Of a stretch of DNA of 64,000 nucleotides, positions 1-10,503 are shown piece by piece (the first letter of the stretch is position 1; each line of letters starts with the position of its first letter). The position numbers were made by a program, and so were the translations under genes. Under the pieces are notes generated by a model. The model searched no databases, was not told the origin of the DNA, and saw only the letters and a program-made list of their open reading frames with translations. Origin of the DNA: Clostridium drakei. Lineage in GTDB: Bacteria > Bacillota > Clostridia > Clostridiales > Clostridiaceae. The stretch spans positions 145,610 through 209,609 of the forward strand of contig NZ_JIBU02000001.1 in the NCBI RefSeq assembly GCF_000633595.2. Direction: 5' to 3'.

Positions 1-1
1 T

Positions 2-718
2 GACGTAATATATTCTATAATAAAAAAGGATATGACTTATGATTATGAAGATATATTATTGCAAGTAAAAAAGTCAGAAGCACTTATTATAGGAAATCCT
101 AATAATCCTAATGGCGGAATAATAAATAAGGATAAATTTAAAAAAATATTAGACTTTTGTGAAGAAAATAATAAAACAGTTATAGTAGATGAAGCTTTTA
201 TAGAATTTACAGGGAAAAATAATTTTAGTTTTTTAGAGAAAATAAAAAATTATAAGTGCATATTTTTAATTAGAGCTTTAACTAAATTCTTTGCTTTGCC
301 TGGTATTAGAATAGGATATGGGATAAGCAAAAATGATGAACTTATACAGAAAATTAAAAGCAAACAAAATCCTTGGAATATAAATTGTTTTGCAGAAATT
401 GCGGCAAAATATGTTTTAAAGGATAGAAATTATATAGAAGATTCATTAAAATGGATCAATGAAGAGAGAAAATATATGATTTCAAATTTAAAAAGAATAG
501 CTTTAATAGAAGAAGTGTATAATACTTATTCTAATTTTGTATTATGCAGGCTTAAAGATTTAAATTGTGATGAATTGTATAAAATATGTTTAGATAAAGG
601 AATTGCAATTAGAAAATGTGATAATTTTAAAAACTTAAATGATAAATATATTAGGCTAGCTATTAAAAATAGGGAAAGTAATAATAAAATTATAAAGCTT
701 TTAAATTCATTAAGTTAA
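2..718 (+). CDS. cobD: Threonine-phosphate decarboxylase CobD, 5' truncated
   Basis: A PLP-dependent fold-type I enzyme of the HisC/CobD group. The frame is open from base 2, so the start lies outside the window; 238 residues remain. Visible marks are NPNNPNGG, the VDEAF block and the PLP-lysine region [14 protein letters not shown]. The TKF-A-PG-R-GY form and the position directly before hem/cbi genes favour CobD over histidinol-phosphate aminotransferase. CobD decarboxylates L-threonine phosphate to (R)-1-amino-2-propanol phosphate, the linker of the cobalamin nucleotide loop; its substrate would come from the PduX-type kinase encoded at 18177. Assignment to CobD rather than HisC is partly inference from context. 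Confidence 0.85.
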   Translation, partial: DVIYSIIKKDMTYDYEDILLQVKKSEALIIGNPNNPNGGIINKDKFKKILDFCEENNKTVIVDEAFIEFTGKNNFSFLEKIKNYKCIFLIRALTKFFALPGIRIGYGISKNDELIQKIKSKQNPWNINCFAEIAAKYVLKDRNYIEDSLKWINEERKYMISNLKRIALIEEVYNTYSNFVLCRLKDLNCDELYKICLDKGIAIRKCDNFKNLNDKYIRLAIKNRESNNKIIKLLNSLS

Positions 719-777
719 GTTTTTGTACGATTGCTATCAATTGTAGTGGTAGTGAATTATTTTGGGAGATGGTAATA

Positions 778-1974
778 ATGATACAACTTATAGGTTTAAA
801 AAGAGATGTAAAATTAGAAATAAGAGAAAAATTTTCTGTAATACAAAAACGTTGTGAAAAGTTCACAAAGAGTTTAAAAGAAGTTTGTGATGAAGTTGTA
901 GTGATAAGTACTTGTAACAGAACTGAAATATACTTTAATGCTAAAGATCATGATGATGCTATGGTAAATAAAGTTTTTGATATATTAGGTTGGGATAAAA
1001 ATTTGAAAAACTATACTTTTCATTATAAGAGCAATGAAGTAATTAAGCATTTGATGGATGTAGTATGTGGATTTAATTCTTTGATTTTAGGAGAAGATCA
1101 AATTTTAGCTCAAGTTAAGGAAGCCTATGAAATTGCTTTGAATTCAAAAACTGTTCATAGAGATTTGCAGAGACTTTTTCAAATTGCAGTTACTTGTGGA
1201 AAAGAGTTTAGAACTAAGTCAAGTCTTTATAAAATACCAGTATCTTCATCATCTATAGCAGTTAATGAAAGCAGAAAACGCGGAATAAAAAGATTTATGC
1301 TTTTAGGCTTTGGGGAAGTTGGACAGCTTGCAGCGAAGTATATTTTATCTGCAGGTTTCGAGGTGCTATATATAGCAGTAAGAAATCCCAAAGTTGTAGA
1401 TATAGAAGATCCTAGAGTGAAAGTTATAAATTTTGACGAAAGAGTGGAAAATTATACTGATGTGGATTGCATAATATCATGTACTTCAGCACCTCATTGT
1501 GTAGTAAGAAAGAATAATTTACCACAAAAAACTATGACTATATTTGATCTAGCTGTGCCTAGAGATGTAGAAGAAGAAGTTTGTAATATGGAAAATGTAA
1601 CAGTATATAATATTGACAAGGTAAGTTCCATAGATGATGAAAATAGAAAAAAAAGAAAAGATATAATGATTAAAAATAGATATATAGTTGATAAATATAT
1701 TAAAGAATTTTCAGATTGGCAGAAGATACAAAGTATTTCCGGAGAAATAGTAAACCTTAAAAAATGTGGAGAAAAGGTGTATAGGAAGAGATATAAAACC
1801 TTTAAAAATAAAAGGTACACTAAGGATAATGAAAAATTGGCTGAAGTACTTTTTAAAAGTACATCAGATGCTTTTATTAATAGAGCTATAGATGTATTAA
1901 AAGAGGAACAGCTGAAGGGAAGTGCTGAGGATTGTATGAAAATAATAAAGAAGATATTTTATGTTGCGGAATAA
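778..1974 (+). CDS. hemA: Glutamyl-tRNA reductase
   Basis: First enzyme of the C5 tetrapyrrole pathway: reduces Glu-tRNA to glutamate-1-semialdehyde with NADPH. 398 residues. The catalytic-cysteine motif STCNRTEIY (Cys46) and [15 protein letters not shown] are family hallmarks; a Rossmann segment [12 protein letters not shown] and a helical dimerisation tail follow. GGGAG at 764-768 sits 9 nt before the ATG at 778, so I prefer it to the in-frame ATG at 769. The next gene begins about 8 nt after the stop. HemL, its partner, is encoded at 6023. The last 70 residues are lysine-rich and the least family-like part. Confidence 0.95.
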   Translation: MIQLIGLKRDVKLEIREKFSVIQKRCEKFTKSLKEVCDEVVVISTCNRTEIYFNAKDHDDAMVNKVFDILGWDKNLKNYTFHYKSNEVIKHLMDVVCGFNSLILGEDQILAQVKEAYEIALNSKTVHRDLQRLFQIAVTCGKEFRTKSSLYKIPVSSSSIAVNESRKRGIKRFMLLGFGEVGQLAAKYILSAGFEVLYIAVRNPKVVDIEDPRVKVINFDERVENYTDVDCIISCTSAPHCVVRKNNLPQKTMTIFDLAVPRDVEEEVCNMENVTVYNIDKVSSIDDENRKKRKDIMIKNRYIVDKYIKEFSDWQKIQSISGEIVNLKKCGEKVYRKRYKTFKNKRYTKDNEKLAEVLFKSTSDAFINRAIDVLKEEQLKGSAEDCMKIIKKIFYVAE

Positions 1975-1982
1975 AATATACA

Positions 1983-2630
1983 ATGCTTTCACTTATGTCC
2001 AATAAGATAAAAGTGCTTATTGTTGGAGGAGGAAATGCAGCTCTTATAAAGGCTAAAACTTTTATAAAAAAAGGATGCTTAGTTTCAATAGTTGCCAAAG
2101 ACTTCAATGATGGATTTAAAGAACTAAAAAATTATAGTAATTTAAAAATTACAAAATCAGAATACAAAAGAGAATATATAGAATGTAATCATTTAGTTAT
2201 AATTGCTACTAATTCAGAAAAAATAAATTTTGAAATAAGATCACATTGTATAGAAAGCTATAAGCTATATATAGATTGTACATCTCCAGAAAATGGATTG
2301 TGTGTTACGCCTTGTCAGAGAAATACAAAAAATATTTTCTTAGGAGTTAACACTTCTAGTGGAAATCCTAGAGCATCTGTATATTTGGCAGATAAGATAA
2401 AAGATTGTGCAGTTAAATATGATAAATTTATTGAATTTACATCAGATTTGAGAAAAAGGTTGGAAAATAGCAGTATAAAGAAGGAAATAATGAAATTTGT
2501 ATGTTCTGAAGATTTTTATTTTTTTTATGAAAAAGGAAAAGAAGATATAGTACTAAATATGTTTTATATGGACGAATACACTGATAATAGGATGGTGATT
2601 GATTTTGAAATTAAAAATTGCAACTCGTAG
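1983..2630 (+). CDS. Precorrin-2 dehydrogenase / sirohydrochlorin synthase (CysG N-terminal type)
   Basis: NAD-dependent oxidation of precorrin-2 to sirohydrochlorin, the substrate for the cobaltochelatase CbiK encoded at 16539. About 215 residues; the Rossmann motif [17 protein letters not shown] near the N-terminus and the block [16 protein letters not shown] match the SirC/Met8/CysG-N family. The start is uncertain: ATG at 1983 or 1995 both fit, and a TTG at 1932 would overlap hemA. None has a strong Shine-Dalgarno site, so translation may be coupled to hemA. A C-terminal methyltransferase domain is absent; that activity is supplied by CobA in the fusion at 3510. Confidence 0.85.
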   Translation: MLSLMSNKIKVLIVGGGNAALIKAKTFIKKGCLVSIVAKDFNDGFKELKNYSNLKITKSEYKREYIECNHLVIIATNSEKINFEIRSHCIESYKLYIDCTSPENGLCVTPCQRNTKNIFLGVNTSSGNPRASVYLADKIKDCAVKYDKFIEFTSDLRKRLENSSIKKEIMKFVCSEDFYFFYEKGKEDIVLNMFYMDEYTDNRMVIDFEIKNCNS

Positions 2631-3492
2631 AAGTCAGCTTGCCCAAGTGCAAACAGAAACTATAATGAAAATTTTAAAGGAAGATTATGATATTGATTCT
2701 GAAAAACTTCTAGTAGAGACTACAGGAGATAAAATATTAGATGTATCCTTAAGTAAAATTGGTGGAAAAGGTCTTTTTATAAAAGAAATAGAAATAGCAT
2801 TATTGAATGATAAAGCAGATGCTGCAGTGCATAGCATGAAAGATGTGCCTTTTGATGTTCCTGATATGTTTGAAATAGTGTCTATGCCTCCAAGAGAAGA
2901 TGTCAGAGATGCATTTGTTTCAATGAATGGTGTACATTTTAAAGAATTAAAAAAAGGAGCAAAAATTGGAACTAGCAGCAATAGGAGATCTGCACAAGTT
3001 AAACTTTTAAGACCTGATTTAGAAATAGTGCCTATAAGAGGTAATGTACAGACTAGAATATCTAAAATAGAAAAAGAAAATTTAGATGGAATAATATTAG
3101 CAGCAGCAGGACTTAAAAGAATGGGTATGGAAAATATTATAACAGATTATTTTGATGTTGATGAGATAGTACCAGCAGTAGGTCAAGGAGCTTTAGGAAT
3201 AGAGACAAAAAAGAATAGTGCTAATGAAGAGGCATTTAAAAGAATGGAAGATGATAATACAAGAATATGCGTTGAGGCTGAGAGAAGTTTTATGAGAACT
3301 TTAAATGGAGATTGTCATTCAACTATAGGTGCTTATGCAGAAATAAATGAAAATACCATTAGTATTGTAGGAATATTTCAAGTTGGAGATAAGCTTATAA
3401 AGAGAGATATAGTTGGTAACAAGGAAGATTACATGGAATTAGGGTATAAATTAGCTAAAAAAATTATAGAAACATATAGAAACATAATGTAG
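2605..3492 (+). CDS. hemC: Hydroxymethylbilane synthase (porphobilinogen deaminase)
   Basis: Condenses four porphobilinogens into hydroxymethylbilane. 295 residues, normal for the family. Visible: [15 protein letters not shown] at the N-terminus, HSMKDVP, and the dipyrromethane-cofactor cysteine in [15 protein letters not shown] at 2605 is preferred because GGTGAT lies about 7 nt upstream and the product then begins like known HemC proteins. The start overlaps the end of the preceding gene by 26 nt, which suggests translational coupling. Confidence 0.95.
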   Translation: MKLKIATRRSQLAQVQTETIMKILKEDYDIDSEKLLVETTGDKILDVSLSKIGGKGLFIKEIEIALLNDKADAAVHSMKDVPFDVPDMFEIVSMPPREDVRDAFVSMNGVHFKELKKGAKIGTSSNRRSAQVKLLRPDLEIVPIRGNVQTRISKIEKENLDGIILAAAGLKRMGMENIITDYFDVDEIVPAVGQGALGIETKKNSANEEAFKRMEDDNTRICVEAERSFMRTLNGDCHSTIGAYAEINENTISIVGIFQVGDKLIKRDIVGNKEDYMELGYKLAKKIIETYRNIM

Positions 3493-3509
3493 AAAGGGAT
3501 GAGAATTAA

Positions 3510-4976
3510 ATGGGAAAGGTTTATCTTATAGGAGCAGGACCAGGAGATGAAGAACTTATAACTTTAAAAGCTATAAGAAAGTTAAAACAGTGTACAGCAG
3601 TAATGTATGATAGACTTGCAGGTATAGGCATTTTAAAATATTTAAATTCAAATTGTAAAATATATTATTGTGGAAAAGAGCCAGGATGTCATTATAAAAC
3701 CCAAGAAGAAATTAATAATATGCTGGTTGAATTAGCTAAGCAAGGACATATTGTTGGAAGAATAAAAGGTGGAGATCCATACATATTTGGAAGAGGAGGA
3801 GAAGAAGCCTTAAGGCTTATAGACGAAGGAATAGACTTTGAAGTTATTCCAGGAATTACATCTCCTATTTCTGTGCTTAACTATGGTGGAATACCTGTAA
3901 CTCATAGAAAGATAGCACAAGGCTTTCATGTGTTTACTGGTAAAAGTGCAGAAAAATTGAATATAAATTGGAATGCAGCAGCAAATGTTGGAGGAACGCT
4001 TATATTTTTAATGGGATTTGAAAATCTAGGTATTATTTCAAAAAAACTTATGGAAAATGGAATGGATGAAGCTACTCCCTGTGCAGTGGTTATGAGAGGA
4101 ACTACTGCTAAACAAAAAAAGGTAGTTGGAACTTTAAAGAATATAGAAGAAAAAGCGTTAAAAGCAGAATTGCATTCTCCTTCTATTATAGTGGTGGGAC
4201 AAGTAGTACAATTTAATGATAAATTGAACTGGTATGAAAAAAAACCGTTATTTGGGCAAAATGTATGTATTACTAGAACTAAAGAACAATCAAAGGAAAT
4301 AAGGGAAAAATTAATAGATTTAGGCGCTCAAGTTACAGAAATAAATTCTATAGAGATAAAATATAATGAAGAAGCAATGGGTCAGTATATAAATAAATTG
4401 AATTCTTATGATTATATAGTATTTACTAGTGTAAATGGAGTAAATAATTTCTTTAATTATTTAAATAATAATAATTATGATATAAGAAAAATAAAAGCAG
4501 TATTTGCTGCTATAGGACCTGCTACAGAAAATGCTATAAAGCATAGAGGAATTATTCCTGAAATTATTGCAGAAAAATTCGTAGCAGAAAGCTTATTTGA
4601 AAAAATGAAAAACTTTATAAAATCTGGGGATAAAATATTTTTACCAAGAGCTAAAAATGCCAGACCTTATTTAGCAGAAGTGTTAAGAGAAAATGGATGT
4701 ATTGTGGATGAATGTCATGTTTATGAAACAGTATTAGGAACACTTCCTAGTGAAAGGTGTTTTGATGATGTAGATACAGTAGTATTTACAAGTCCTAGTA
4801 CTGTAAATAATATGATAGAATTAGTTGGAGTAGACAGCATAAAACAAAAAAGAGTAATTTCTATAGGCCCAATTACAGGTAGTACATTAGAAAAGCAAAG
4901 CATAAAATATGAAGTTTGTGATGAGTATACTACAGAAGGAGTAATTAAAAAGTTATTAGATAAGAGTAATAGTTAA
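3510..4976 (+). CDS. cobA-hemD: Uroporphyrinogen-III C-methyltransferase / uroporphyrinogen-III synthase fusion
   Basis: Two enzymes in one 488-residue chain. Residues 1 to about 245 are a SAM-dependent tetrapyrrole methylase with GAGPGDEELITLKA, YDRLA, the GGDPYIFGRGGEEA block and VIPGITSP. Residues about 250-485 are a HemD domain (TRTKEQSKEIREKL near its start, FTSVNGVNNFF, FTSPSTVNN). HemD closes hydroxymethylbilane to uroporphyrinogen III; CobA methylates C2 and C7 to give precorrin-2. The fusion is common in clostridia and channels carbon toward siroheme and corrinoids rather than protoheme. Confidence 0.95.
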   Translation: MGKVYLIGAGPGDEELITLKAIRKLKQCTAVMYDRLAGIGILKYLNSNCKIYYCGKEPGCHYKTQEEINNMLVELAKQGHIVGRIKGGDPYIFGRGGEEALRLIDEGIDFEVIPGITSPISVLNYGGIPVTHRKIAQGFHVFTGKSAEKLNINWNAAANVGGTLIFLMGFENLGIISKKLMENGMDEATPCAVVMRGTTAKQKKVVGTLKNIEEKALKAELHSPSIIVVGQVVQFNDKLNWYEKKPLFGQNVCITRTKEQSKEIREKLIDLGAQVTEINSIEIKYNEEAMGQYINKLNSYDYIVFTSVNGVNNFFNYLNNNNYDIRKIKAVFAAIGPATENAIKHRGIIPEIIAEKFVAESLFEKMKNFIKSGDKIFLPRAKNARPYLAEVLRENGCIVDECHVYETVLGTLPSERCFDDVDTVVFTSPSTVNNMIELVGVDSIKQKRVISIGPITGSTLEKQSIKYEVCDEYTTEGVIKKLLDKSNS

Positions 4977-5048
4977 AAATTGAGCTATGATGACAAAAAA
5001 TATTTTATTAATATAAAAAATAATATATAGAAAAGGGGAAATGACAAA

Positions 5049-6020
5049 ATGTTTAGAAGACATAGAAGATTAAGAGAAAATGAAGTTATAAGAGGAATGG
5101 TAAGAGAAACATACCTTCACACAAGCGATTTTATATATCCATTATTTGTAGTAGAAGGAACAAACAAAAAAGAGGAGATTTCATCTTTACCAGGCAATTA
5201 TCATTTTTCTATAGATAGATTGCATGAAATAGTGGATGAAATGAAGGAAGTTGGAGTTAAAAGCGTACTATTATTTGGAATTCCACATCATAAGGATGAA
5301 TGTGGAAGTGGAGCTTATGATGAAAATGGAATAATTCAAAAGGCTATAAGAAAAATAAAAGAATTGGACCCAGAAATGTTTGTTATAACAGATGTTTGTA
5401 TGTGTGAATATACAAGTCATGGTCATTGTGGAATAATTCATGATCATAAAGTAGATAATGATGAAACTTTAAATTACATAGCTAAAATATCAGTATCTCA
5501 TGCAAAAGCAGGAGCAGATATGATAGCACCTTCAGATATGATGGATGGAAGAGTACTTGCTATAAGAGAAGCATTAGATGAAAATGGCTTTAAAAATGTA
5601 TCTATAATGGCGTATAGTGCTAAATACTGTTCAGCATTTTATGGACCATTTAGAGAAGCAGCAGATTCAGCACCACAGTTTGGCAATAGAAAGGGTTATC
5701 AAATGGACCCAGCAAATGTAAGAGAAGCTATGCTTGAAATAGAAGATGACATAGATGAAGGCGCAGATATTATAATGGTTAAGCCAGCTATGCCTTATTT
5801 AGATGTAATAAGATTGGCAAGAGACAGATATGATTTTCCAATAGCAGCTTATAATGTAAGTGGTGAATTTGCTATGGTTAAGGCGGCAGCTAAAGCAGGA
5901 CTTATAGATGAAAAAGCAGTAGCACTTGAAATGTTAACATCTATAAAAAGAGCAGGAGCAAAAATGATTATTACATATTATGCATTAGATGCAGCTAAAT
6001 GGATTAGGGAGGAAAGATAA
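5049..6020 (+). CDS. hemB: Delta-aminolevulinic acid dehydratase (porphobilinogen synthase)
   Basis: Condenses two 5-aminolevulinates to porphobilinogen. 323 residues. The zinc site cysteines are visible in [15 protein letters not shown], which marks the zinc-dependent class; the Schiff-base lysines lie in [16 protein letters not shown] and [20 protein letters not shown] precedes the ATG. A 72-nt gap separates it from cobA-hemD, the longest gap in the hem block and a possible site for an internal promoter, though I see no clear one. It ends 2 nt before hemL. Confidence 0.96.
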   Translation: MFRRHRRLRENEVIRGMVRETYLHTSDFIYPLFVVEGTNKKEEISSLPGNYHFSIDRLHEIVDEMKEVGVKSVLLFGIPHHKDECGSGAYDENGIIQKAIRKIKELDPEMFVITDVCMCEYTSHGHCGIIHDHKVDNDETLNYIAKISVSHAKAGADMIAPSDMMDGRVLAIREALDENGFKNVSIMAYSAKYCSAFYGPFREAADSAPQFGNRKGYQMDPANVREAMLEIEDDIDEGADIIMVKPAMPYLDVIRLARDRYDFPIAAYNVSGEFAMVKAAAKAGLIDEKAVALEMLTSIKRAGAKMIITYYALDAAKWIREER

Positions 6021-6022
6021 TA

Positions 6023-7291
6023 ATGAGAAATTCAGATATATTTAATGAATCAAAAAAATATATGCCAGGAGGAGTAAATAGTCCTGTTAGAGCATATGTT
6101 GGATTAAGTATTGATCCTCCAATTATAAAGAAGGGTTCTGGAGCTTATCTTTATGATGAAGATGGAAATGAATATGTTGATTTTATAAATGCGTGGGGTC
6201 CTATGATACTTGGACATCAGGATGAAGATGTAGTGAAAGCTATAAAAGAAACAGCAGAAAACGAAATTGCATTTGGTACACAAACAGAACTTGAATTAAA
6301 ATTAGCAAAGCATATATGTACTACTGTAGATAATGTAGAAATGATAAGAATGGTTAACTCAGGAACAGAAGCAACTATGAGTGCTGTAAAATTGGCTAGA
6401 GGATGCACAAAAAGAGATAAAATAATAAAATTTGCAGGATGTTATCATGGACATTTTGATGGATTTTTAGTTCAGGCAGGTTCAGGAGTTATGACTTCAA
6501 ATATTCCAGGATCACCTGGAGTTCCAGAAGGAAGTATAGCAAATACTTTAGTTGCTAAATACAATGACTTGGATAGTGTTAAAGAACTTTTTGAAAAACA
6601 AGGAGAACAAATAGCAGCAATTATTATAGAAGTAGTAGCAGGTAATATGGGAGTTGTACCAGCTAAAAAGGAATTTTTACAAGGTATAAGAGATTTATGT
6701 ACTAAATATGGAGCTATATTAATATTTGATGAAGTTATGACAGGCTTCAGAGTTGCATATAAAGGAGCTCAGAGTCTTTATGGTGTAAAACCTGATTTGG
6801 TAACATTCGCTAAAATAATGGGCGGTGGACTTCCTTGTGGAGCTTATGGTGGAAGAAGAGACTTAATGGAACAATTGACACCATTAGGACCAGTCTATCA
6901 AGCAGGAACAATGTCTGGAAATCCAATAGTTATGGCAGCAGGTTTAGCATCAGTTACAAAGCTTTATAACAACTTATCATATTATGATCATATGGATAAA
7001 ATAGGAGAAGGAATTCAAAAGGCAGCTGAGGAAATAGGAAAAGAAAAAGGACTTCCTATAGTTGTTAATAGAGCTAGAACTATGATGACTATATTCTTTA
7101 ATGAAGGTGGGAAAGTTACAAATTACGATGAAGCTAAAAAATCTGATGTTAAACTTTATGGAAGATTTTTTGAGCACATGTTAAAGGGTGGAATAATGAT
7201 GGCACCATCTCAATTTGAAGGCATGTTTATATGTGTAAAACATACAAAAGAACATGTAGAAAAATTTGCTGAATTAATGAGAAAATTCTAA
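6023..7291 (+). CDS. hemL: Glutamate-1-semialdehyde 2,1-aminomutase
   Basis: PLP enzyme converting glutamate-1-semialdehyde to 5-aminolevulinate, the second C5-pathway step. 422 residues. Seen: [11 protein letters not shown] near the N-terminus, [35 protein letters not shown] and the PLP-lysine segment [16 protein letters not shown]. The start is 2 nt after the hemB stop, with GGGAGG inside the hemB end. The gene is followed by the hairpin at 7306-7332, which may separate the hem block from the cbi block. Confidence 0.96.
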   Translation: MRNSDIFNESKKYMPGGVNSPVRAYVGLSIDPPIIKKGSGAYLYDEDGNEYVDFINAWGPMILGHQDEDVVKAIKETAENEIAFGTQTELELKLAKHICTTVDNVEMIRMVNSGTEATMSAVKLARGCTKRDKIIKFAGCYHGHFDGFLVQAGSGVMTSNIPGSPGVPEGSIANTLVAKYNDLDSVKELFEKQGEQIAAIIIEVVAGNMGVVPAKKEFLQGIRDLCTKYGAILIFDEVMTGFRVAYKGAQSLYGVKPDLVTFAKIMGGGLPCGAYGGRRDLMEQLTPLGPVYQAGTMSGNPIVMAAGLASVTKLYNNLSYYDHMDKIGEGIQKAAEEIGKEKGLPIVVNRARTMMTIFFNEGGKVTNYDEAKKSDVKLYGRFFEHMLKGGIMMAPSQFEGMFICVKHTKEHVEKFAELMRKF

Positions 7292-7305
7292 GATAGAATG
7301 TAAAA

Positions 7306-7332
7306 ATATTGCGAAGCTTTGCTTCGCAATAT
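7306..7332 (+). terminator. Hairpin between hemL and cbiA (repeat element, possible weak terminator)
   Basis: A perfect 12-bp stem (ATATTGCGAAGC with its complement) around a TTT loop. It is followed by CATTAAAG, not a T-run, so termination would be weak or partial. The core GCGAAGCTTTGCTTCGC recurs identically at 47870-47889, and a half copy lies at 9791. It is perhaps a dispersed palindromic element that attenuates between hem and cbi genes. Confidence 0.6.
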
Positions 7333-7371
7333 CATTAAAGTTTGAAAGTTAGTAAGAAGGAGGTGAAGTGC

Positions 7372-8694
7372 TTGAAAAGTATAGTAATATCCTCTAACAG
7401 TAGTGGTGGAGGAAAAACCACGATAACTTTAGGAATTATGAAGGCTCTTATGAAAAAGGGATTTGATGTGCAAGGATACAAAGTAGGGCCGGATTACATT
7501 GATCCAGCTTTTCACAGCTATATAACAAGAAAACCTTCTAGGAATTTAGATTTGTTTTTAATGGGTGAAGAAGGTGTAAAAGCAGCTTTTTCTAGAGGAA
7601 AAGGAGATATAGGTATAGTAGAAGGGGTTATGGGACTTTATGATGGTAAGGGAATAGATTCAACATATTCTACAGCACATGTAGCTAAAGTTCTAAATCT
7701 ACCTGTATTACTAGTTATAACACCTAAAGCTCAAAGTGCTACTTTATGTGCGGAAATAAATGGAATACTTAATTTTGAAAAGGTGAATGCAGCAGGTATT
7801 ATATTCAATAATATAAGTGAAAGTTACTATAAATTATTAAAAGCTGCAGTAGAAAAAAATTGTAATATTAAGGTTTTAGGATATGTTCCTAAGGATGAAA
7901 GATTATCATTAAAAAGTAGGCATTTAGGACTTGTACAAAGTAGTGAAGTAGAAGATTTAAATGAAAAGATAGATTTATGCAGTGATTTAATATTAAAGCA
8001 TGTTAATTTACAAGAGCTTATAACTTGTTTAAAAGAAACAGAAAATTATGAAGATAACTATCATTTAATGAATAGGGGTAAAAAGATATCAATTGCTTAT
8101 GATAAGGCTTTTAGTTTTTATTATACTGAAAACATAGAGCTTTTAAAAGAATTAGGAGAAGTTACCTTCTTTAGTCCAATAAAAGATAAAAAAGTACCTG
8201 ATCACACAGAGTTTTTATATTTTGGTGGTGGATATCCAGAGGTTTTTATTAAAGAATTAAGTGAAAATAAATCTATGCTTTCAAGTATAAAAGAGCTACT
8301 TGAAAAAGGCATAAATTGCTATGCCGAATGTGGAGGATTAATGTACCTTACAGATGGAATACAGGTAATGGATAACAGTGAATATTTTAAAACTGTAGGT
8401 TTTTTAAATGGTAAGGCTTATATGACTAAAAAGCTTCAAAACTTTGGATATGCAGAACTTGAAGTTAAAGAAAAAAATAATCTTATTAGTATGGGAACAA
8501 AGGTTAATTGCCATGAGTTTCATAAGTCTTATGTTGATTTAAAAGAAAATAAAATATGTACTTTAACAAAAGAAGTTTATGATGGATCGTTAAAAAGATG
8601 GCAGTGTGGTTATTATAAGAAGAATACAATAGGGGCTTATGGGCATGTACACTTTTTCGGAAATTTAGATATGCTTAAACAACTTGTTAAGTAA
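7372..8694 (+). CDS. cbiA: Cobyrinate a,c-diamide synthase
   Basis: Glutamine- and ATP-dependent amidation of the a and c carboxyls of cobyrinate. 440 residues. An N-terminal P-loop-like SSNSSGGGKTTI and YKVGPDYIDPAFH mark the synthetase domain; the glutamine amidotransferase triad region shows CYAECGGLMYL with the nucleophilic Cys. TTG at 7372 is chosen because GGAGGTGA at 7359-7366 lies 5 nt upstream and the protein then starts MKSIVISS. It is the first cbi gene after the hem block. Confidence 0.95.
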   Translation: MKSIVISSNSSGGGKTTITLGIMKALMKKGFDVQGYKVGPDYIDPAFHSYITRKPSRNLDLFLMGEEGVKAAFSRGKGDIGIVEGVMGLYDGKGIDSTYSTAHVAKVLNLPVLLVITPKAQSATLCAEINGILNFEKVNAAGIIFNNISESYYKLLKAAVEKNCNIKVLGYVPKDERLSLKSRHLGLVQSSEVEDLNEKIDLCSDLILKHVNLQELITCLKETENYEDNYHLMNRGKKISIAYDKAFSFYYTENIELLKELGEVTFFSPIKDKKVPDHTEFLYFGGGYPEVFIKELSENKSMLSSIKELLEKGINCYAECGGLMYLTDGIQVMDNSEYFKTVGFLNGKAYMTKKLQNFGYAELEVKEKNNLISMGTKVNCHEFHKSYVDLKENKICTLTKEVYDGSLKRWQCGYYKKNTIGAYGHVHFFGNLDMLKQLVK

Positions 8695-8715
8695 AAAAGA
8701 ATAGGGGGAAGAATA

Positions 8716-9789
8716 GTGGGATTATTGGGAGAAACATTGAAAGCAATTAATCCATCAAATAAAGAAGCTATAAAGTCAGCCTGGAATAGGATAGACAATC
8801 TTACAAAACCTATAGGAAGTTTAGGAGAATTAGAAGAAATATCTGCAAAAATGTCTGGTATTACAGGAAAAATGTATAATAAAATAAATAAAAAAAATAT
8901 AGTAATAATGTGTGCAGATAATGGTGTTTGTGAAGAAGGAGTAAGCTGTTGTGATCAAAGTGCTACTGCAACTGTTACTAATAATTTTACTAGAGGTATA
9001 ACAGGAGTATGCGTTTTGGCTAAATATGCTAAATCAGATATAACTGTTGTAGATGTTGGAGTTAATGAAGATTTTAACAATCCTAAAATAATAAATAAAA
9101 AAGTAGTATATGGTACTAAAAATATGGCTAAGGAACCTGCAATGACTAGGGAAGAAGCTGTAAAAGCTATTGAAGCAGGGATAGAAGTTGTAGATAAGTT
9201 AGTTAAGGAAGGTTATGATTTGTTTGGCACAGGGGAAATGGGCATAGGGAATACTAGTACTAGCGCAGCAGTTTTAAGTGTGCTAACAGATCTTTCAGTA
9301 GATGTTGTGGCTGGAAAAGGTTCAGGACTTACTGAAGAACAATTTATAAATAAGAAAAAGGTTATAGAGAAATCTATAGAAATAAACAAGCCTAATAAAA
9401 ATGATATTATAGATGTAATTTCTAAAGTGGGAGGCTTGGATATAGCAGGAATTTGTGGTTGTTTTTTAGGAGCAGCAAAAAATAGAGTGCCTATAGTTAT
9501 AGATGGGTTAATATCTTCAGCAGCAGCACTTTGTGCATATAGATTAAATAATAGTGTAATAGATTTTATATTCCCTTCACATCTTTCAGCAGAACCTGGA
9601 GCAGTTTATATGATGAAAGAACTTAATTTAAAACCAATGCTTAATTTAGGAATGAGGTTGGGAGAAGGTTCTGGGTGTCCTCTTGCATTTAATGTTATAG
9701 AAGCAGCTCTCGAAACTATGAATAATATGGCGACATTCCAAGAAGCAGCACTAAATAGTGAGTGTTATGTGGATATTAGAGAAAAGTAG
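8716..9789 (+). CDS. cobT: Nicotinate-nucleotide--dimethylbenzimidazole phosphoribosyltransferase
   Basis: Activates the lower-ligand base to its alpha-ribotide for nucleotide-loop assembly. 357 residues, the usual length. Seen: CADNGVCEEGVS, GTGEMGIGNTSTSAA and MRLGEGSGCPLAF containing the catalytic Glu. GTG start with AGGGGGAAG upstream. In an anaerobe the base may be a benzimidazole, a phenol or a purine; the sequence does not decide. No dimethylbenzimidazole synthesis genes (bzaA/B, bluB) are visible here. Confidence 0.95.
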   Translation: MGLLGETLKAINPSNKEAIKSAWNRIDNLTKPIGSLGELEEISAKMSGITGKMYNKINKKNIVIMCADNGVCEEGVSCCDQSATATVTNNFTRGITGVCVLAKYAKSDITVVDVGVNEDFNNPKIINKKVVYGTKNMAKEPAMTREEAVKAIEAGIEVVDKLVKEGYDLFGTGEMGIGNTSTSAAVLSVLTDLSVDVVAGKGSGLTEEQFINKKKVIEKSIEINKPNKNDIIDVISKVGGLDIAGICGCFLGAAKNRVPIVIDGLISSAAALCAYRLNNSVIDFIFPSHLSAEPGAVYMMKELNLKPMLNLGMRLGEGSGCPLAFNVIEAALETMNNMATFQEAALNSECYVDIREK

Positions 9790-9790
9790 T

Positions 9791-9807
9791 TTCGCAATAT
9801 GATTAAA
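9791..9807 (+). repeat. Half copy of the GCGAAGC hairpin repeat
   Basis: TTCGCAATATGATTAAA directly after the cobT stop nearly matches the right flank of the 7306-7332 hairpin (TTCGCAATATCATTAAA). The left arm is missing, so no hairpin forms. This looks like a decayed copy. Confidence 0.4.
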
Positions 9808-9846
9808 TTATATATATATCAATAAAAGCAGAATGGAGAATGAATT

Positions 9847-10467
9847 ATGGATTATATAAAAATTCCTATGGATATAGAAGAAAGAAGTTTTGAAATAATT
9901 GAAGAAGAAATGGGACCCCACAATTTTTCTGATAGGGAGCTTAAAATAGTAAAAAGAGTTATACATACCACAGCGGATTTTCAATATAAGGATTTAATTT
10001 ATATAAGAGAAGGTGCTATAGACAGTGCACTGGAAATTCTAAAAAAAGGTACTACAATTTATACAGATACTAATATGGCTGCATCTGGTATAAATAAAGC
10101 CGCATTAAGTAAGCTTAATAGTAAAGTAGAATGTTTTGTAGCAAGGGAAGAGGTAGCACAAATTGCTAAGGATAGAGGAATAACCCGTTCAATGGCAGCA
10201 GTGGAGAAAGCTGCTGCTGAAGGTGTAGAATTCTTTGTTTTTGGAAATGCACCTACAGCATTGTTTAAACTTATAGAACTTACAAAGCAGGGAAAGGCAA
10301 ATCCGAAATTTATAATAGGAGCTCCTGTTGGATTTGTAGGAGCAGCAGAATCTAAAGAAGAAATAGAAAAATTGGATGTTCCGATGATAACAATAAGAGG
10401 AAGAAAAGGTGGAAGTGGTATAGCAGCCTGCATAGTAAATGCACTTATGTATATGATAGCTAGGTAG
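9847..10467 (+). CDS. cbiC: Precorrin-8X / cobalt-precorrin-8 methylmutase
   Basis: Moves the C11 methyl to C12, giving cobyrinate. 206 residues. The catalytic histidine sits in VKRVIHTTADFQY; DTNMAASGI, RSMAAVEKA and GNAPTALFKLIEL are family blocks, and the end has GRKGGSGIAA. The ATG is preceded by GAATGGAGAATGA. In operon with cobT (57-nt gap) and cbiD (36-nt gap). Confidence 0.95.
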   Translation: MDYIKIPMDIEERSFEIIEEEMGPHNFSDRELKIVKRVIHTTADFQYKDLIYIREGAIDSALEILKKGTTIYTDTNMAASGINKAALSKLNSKVECFVAREEVAQIAKDRGITRSMAAVEKAAAEGVEFFVFGNAPTALFKLIELTKQGKANPKFIIGAPVGFVGAAESKEEIEKLDVPMITIRGRKGGSGIAACIVNALMYMIAR

Positions 10468-10503
10468 ATATCATATAAAAATGTCCAGATAGAAGGTGAA
10501 AGT

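Noticed and set aside
1..778. Cobalamin riboswitch for the corrinoid cluster
   Set aside because: No conserved B12-box is visible in the window; the cluster start lies upstream of base 1.
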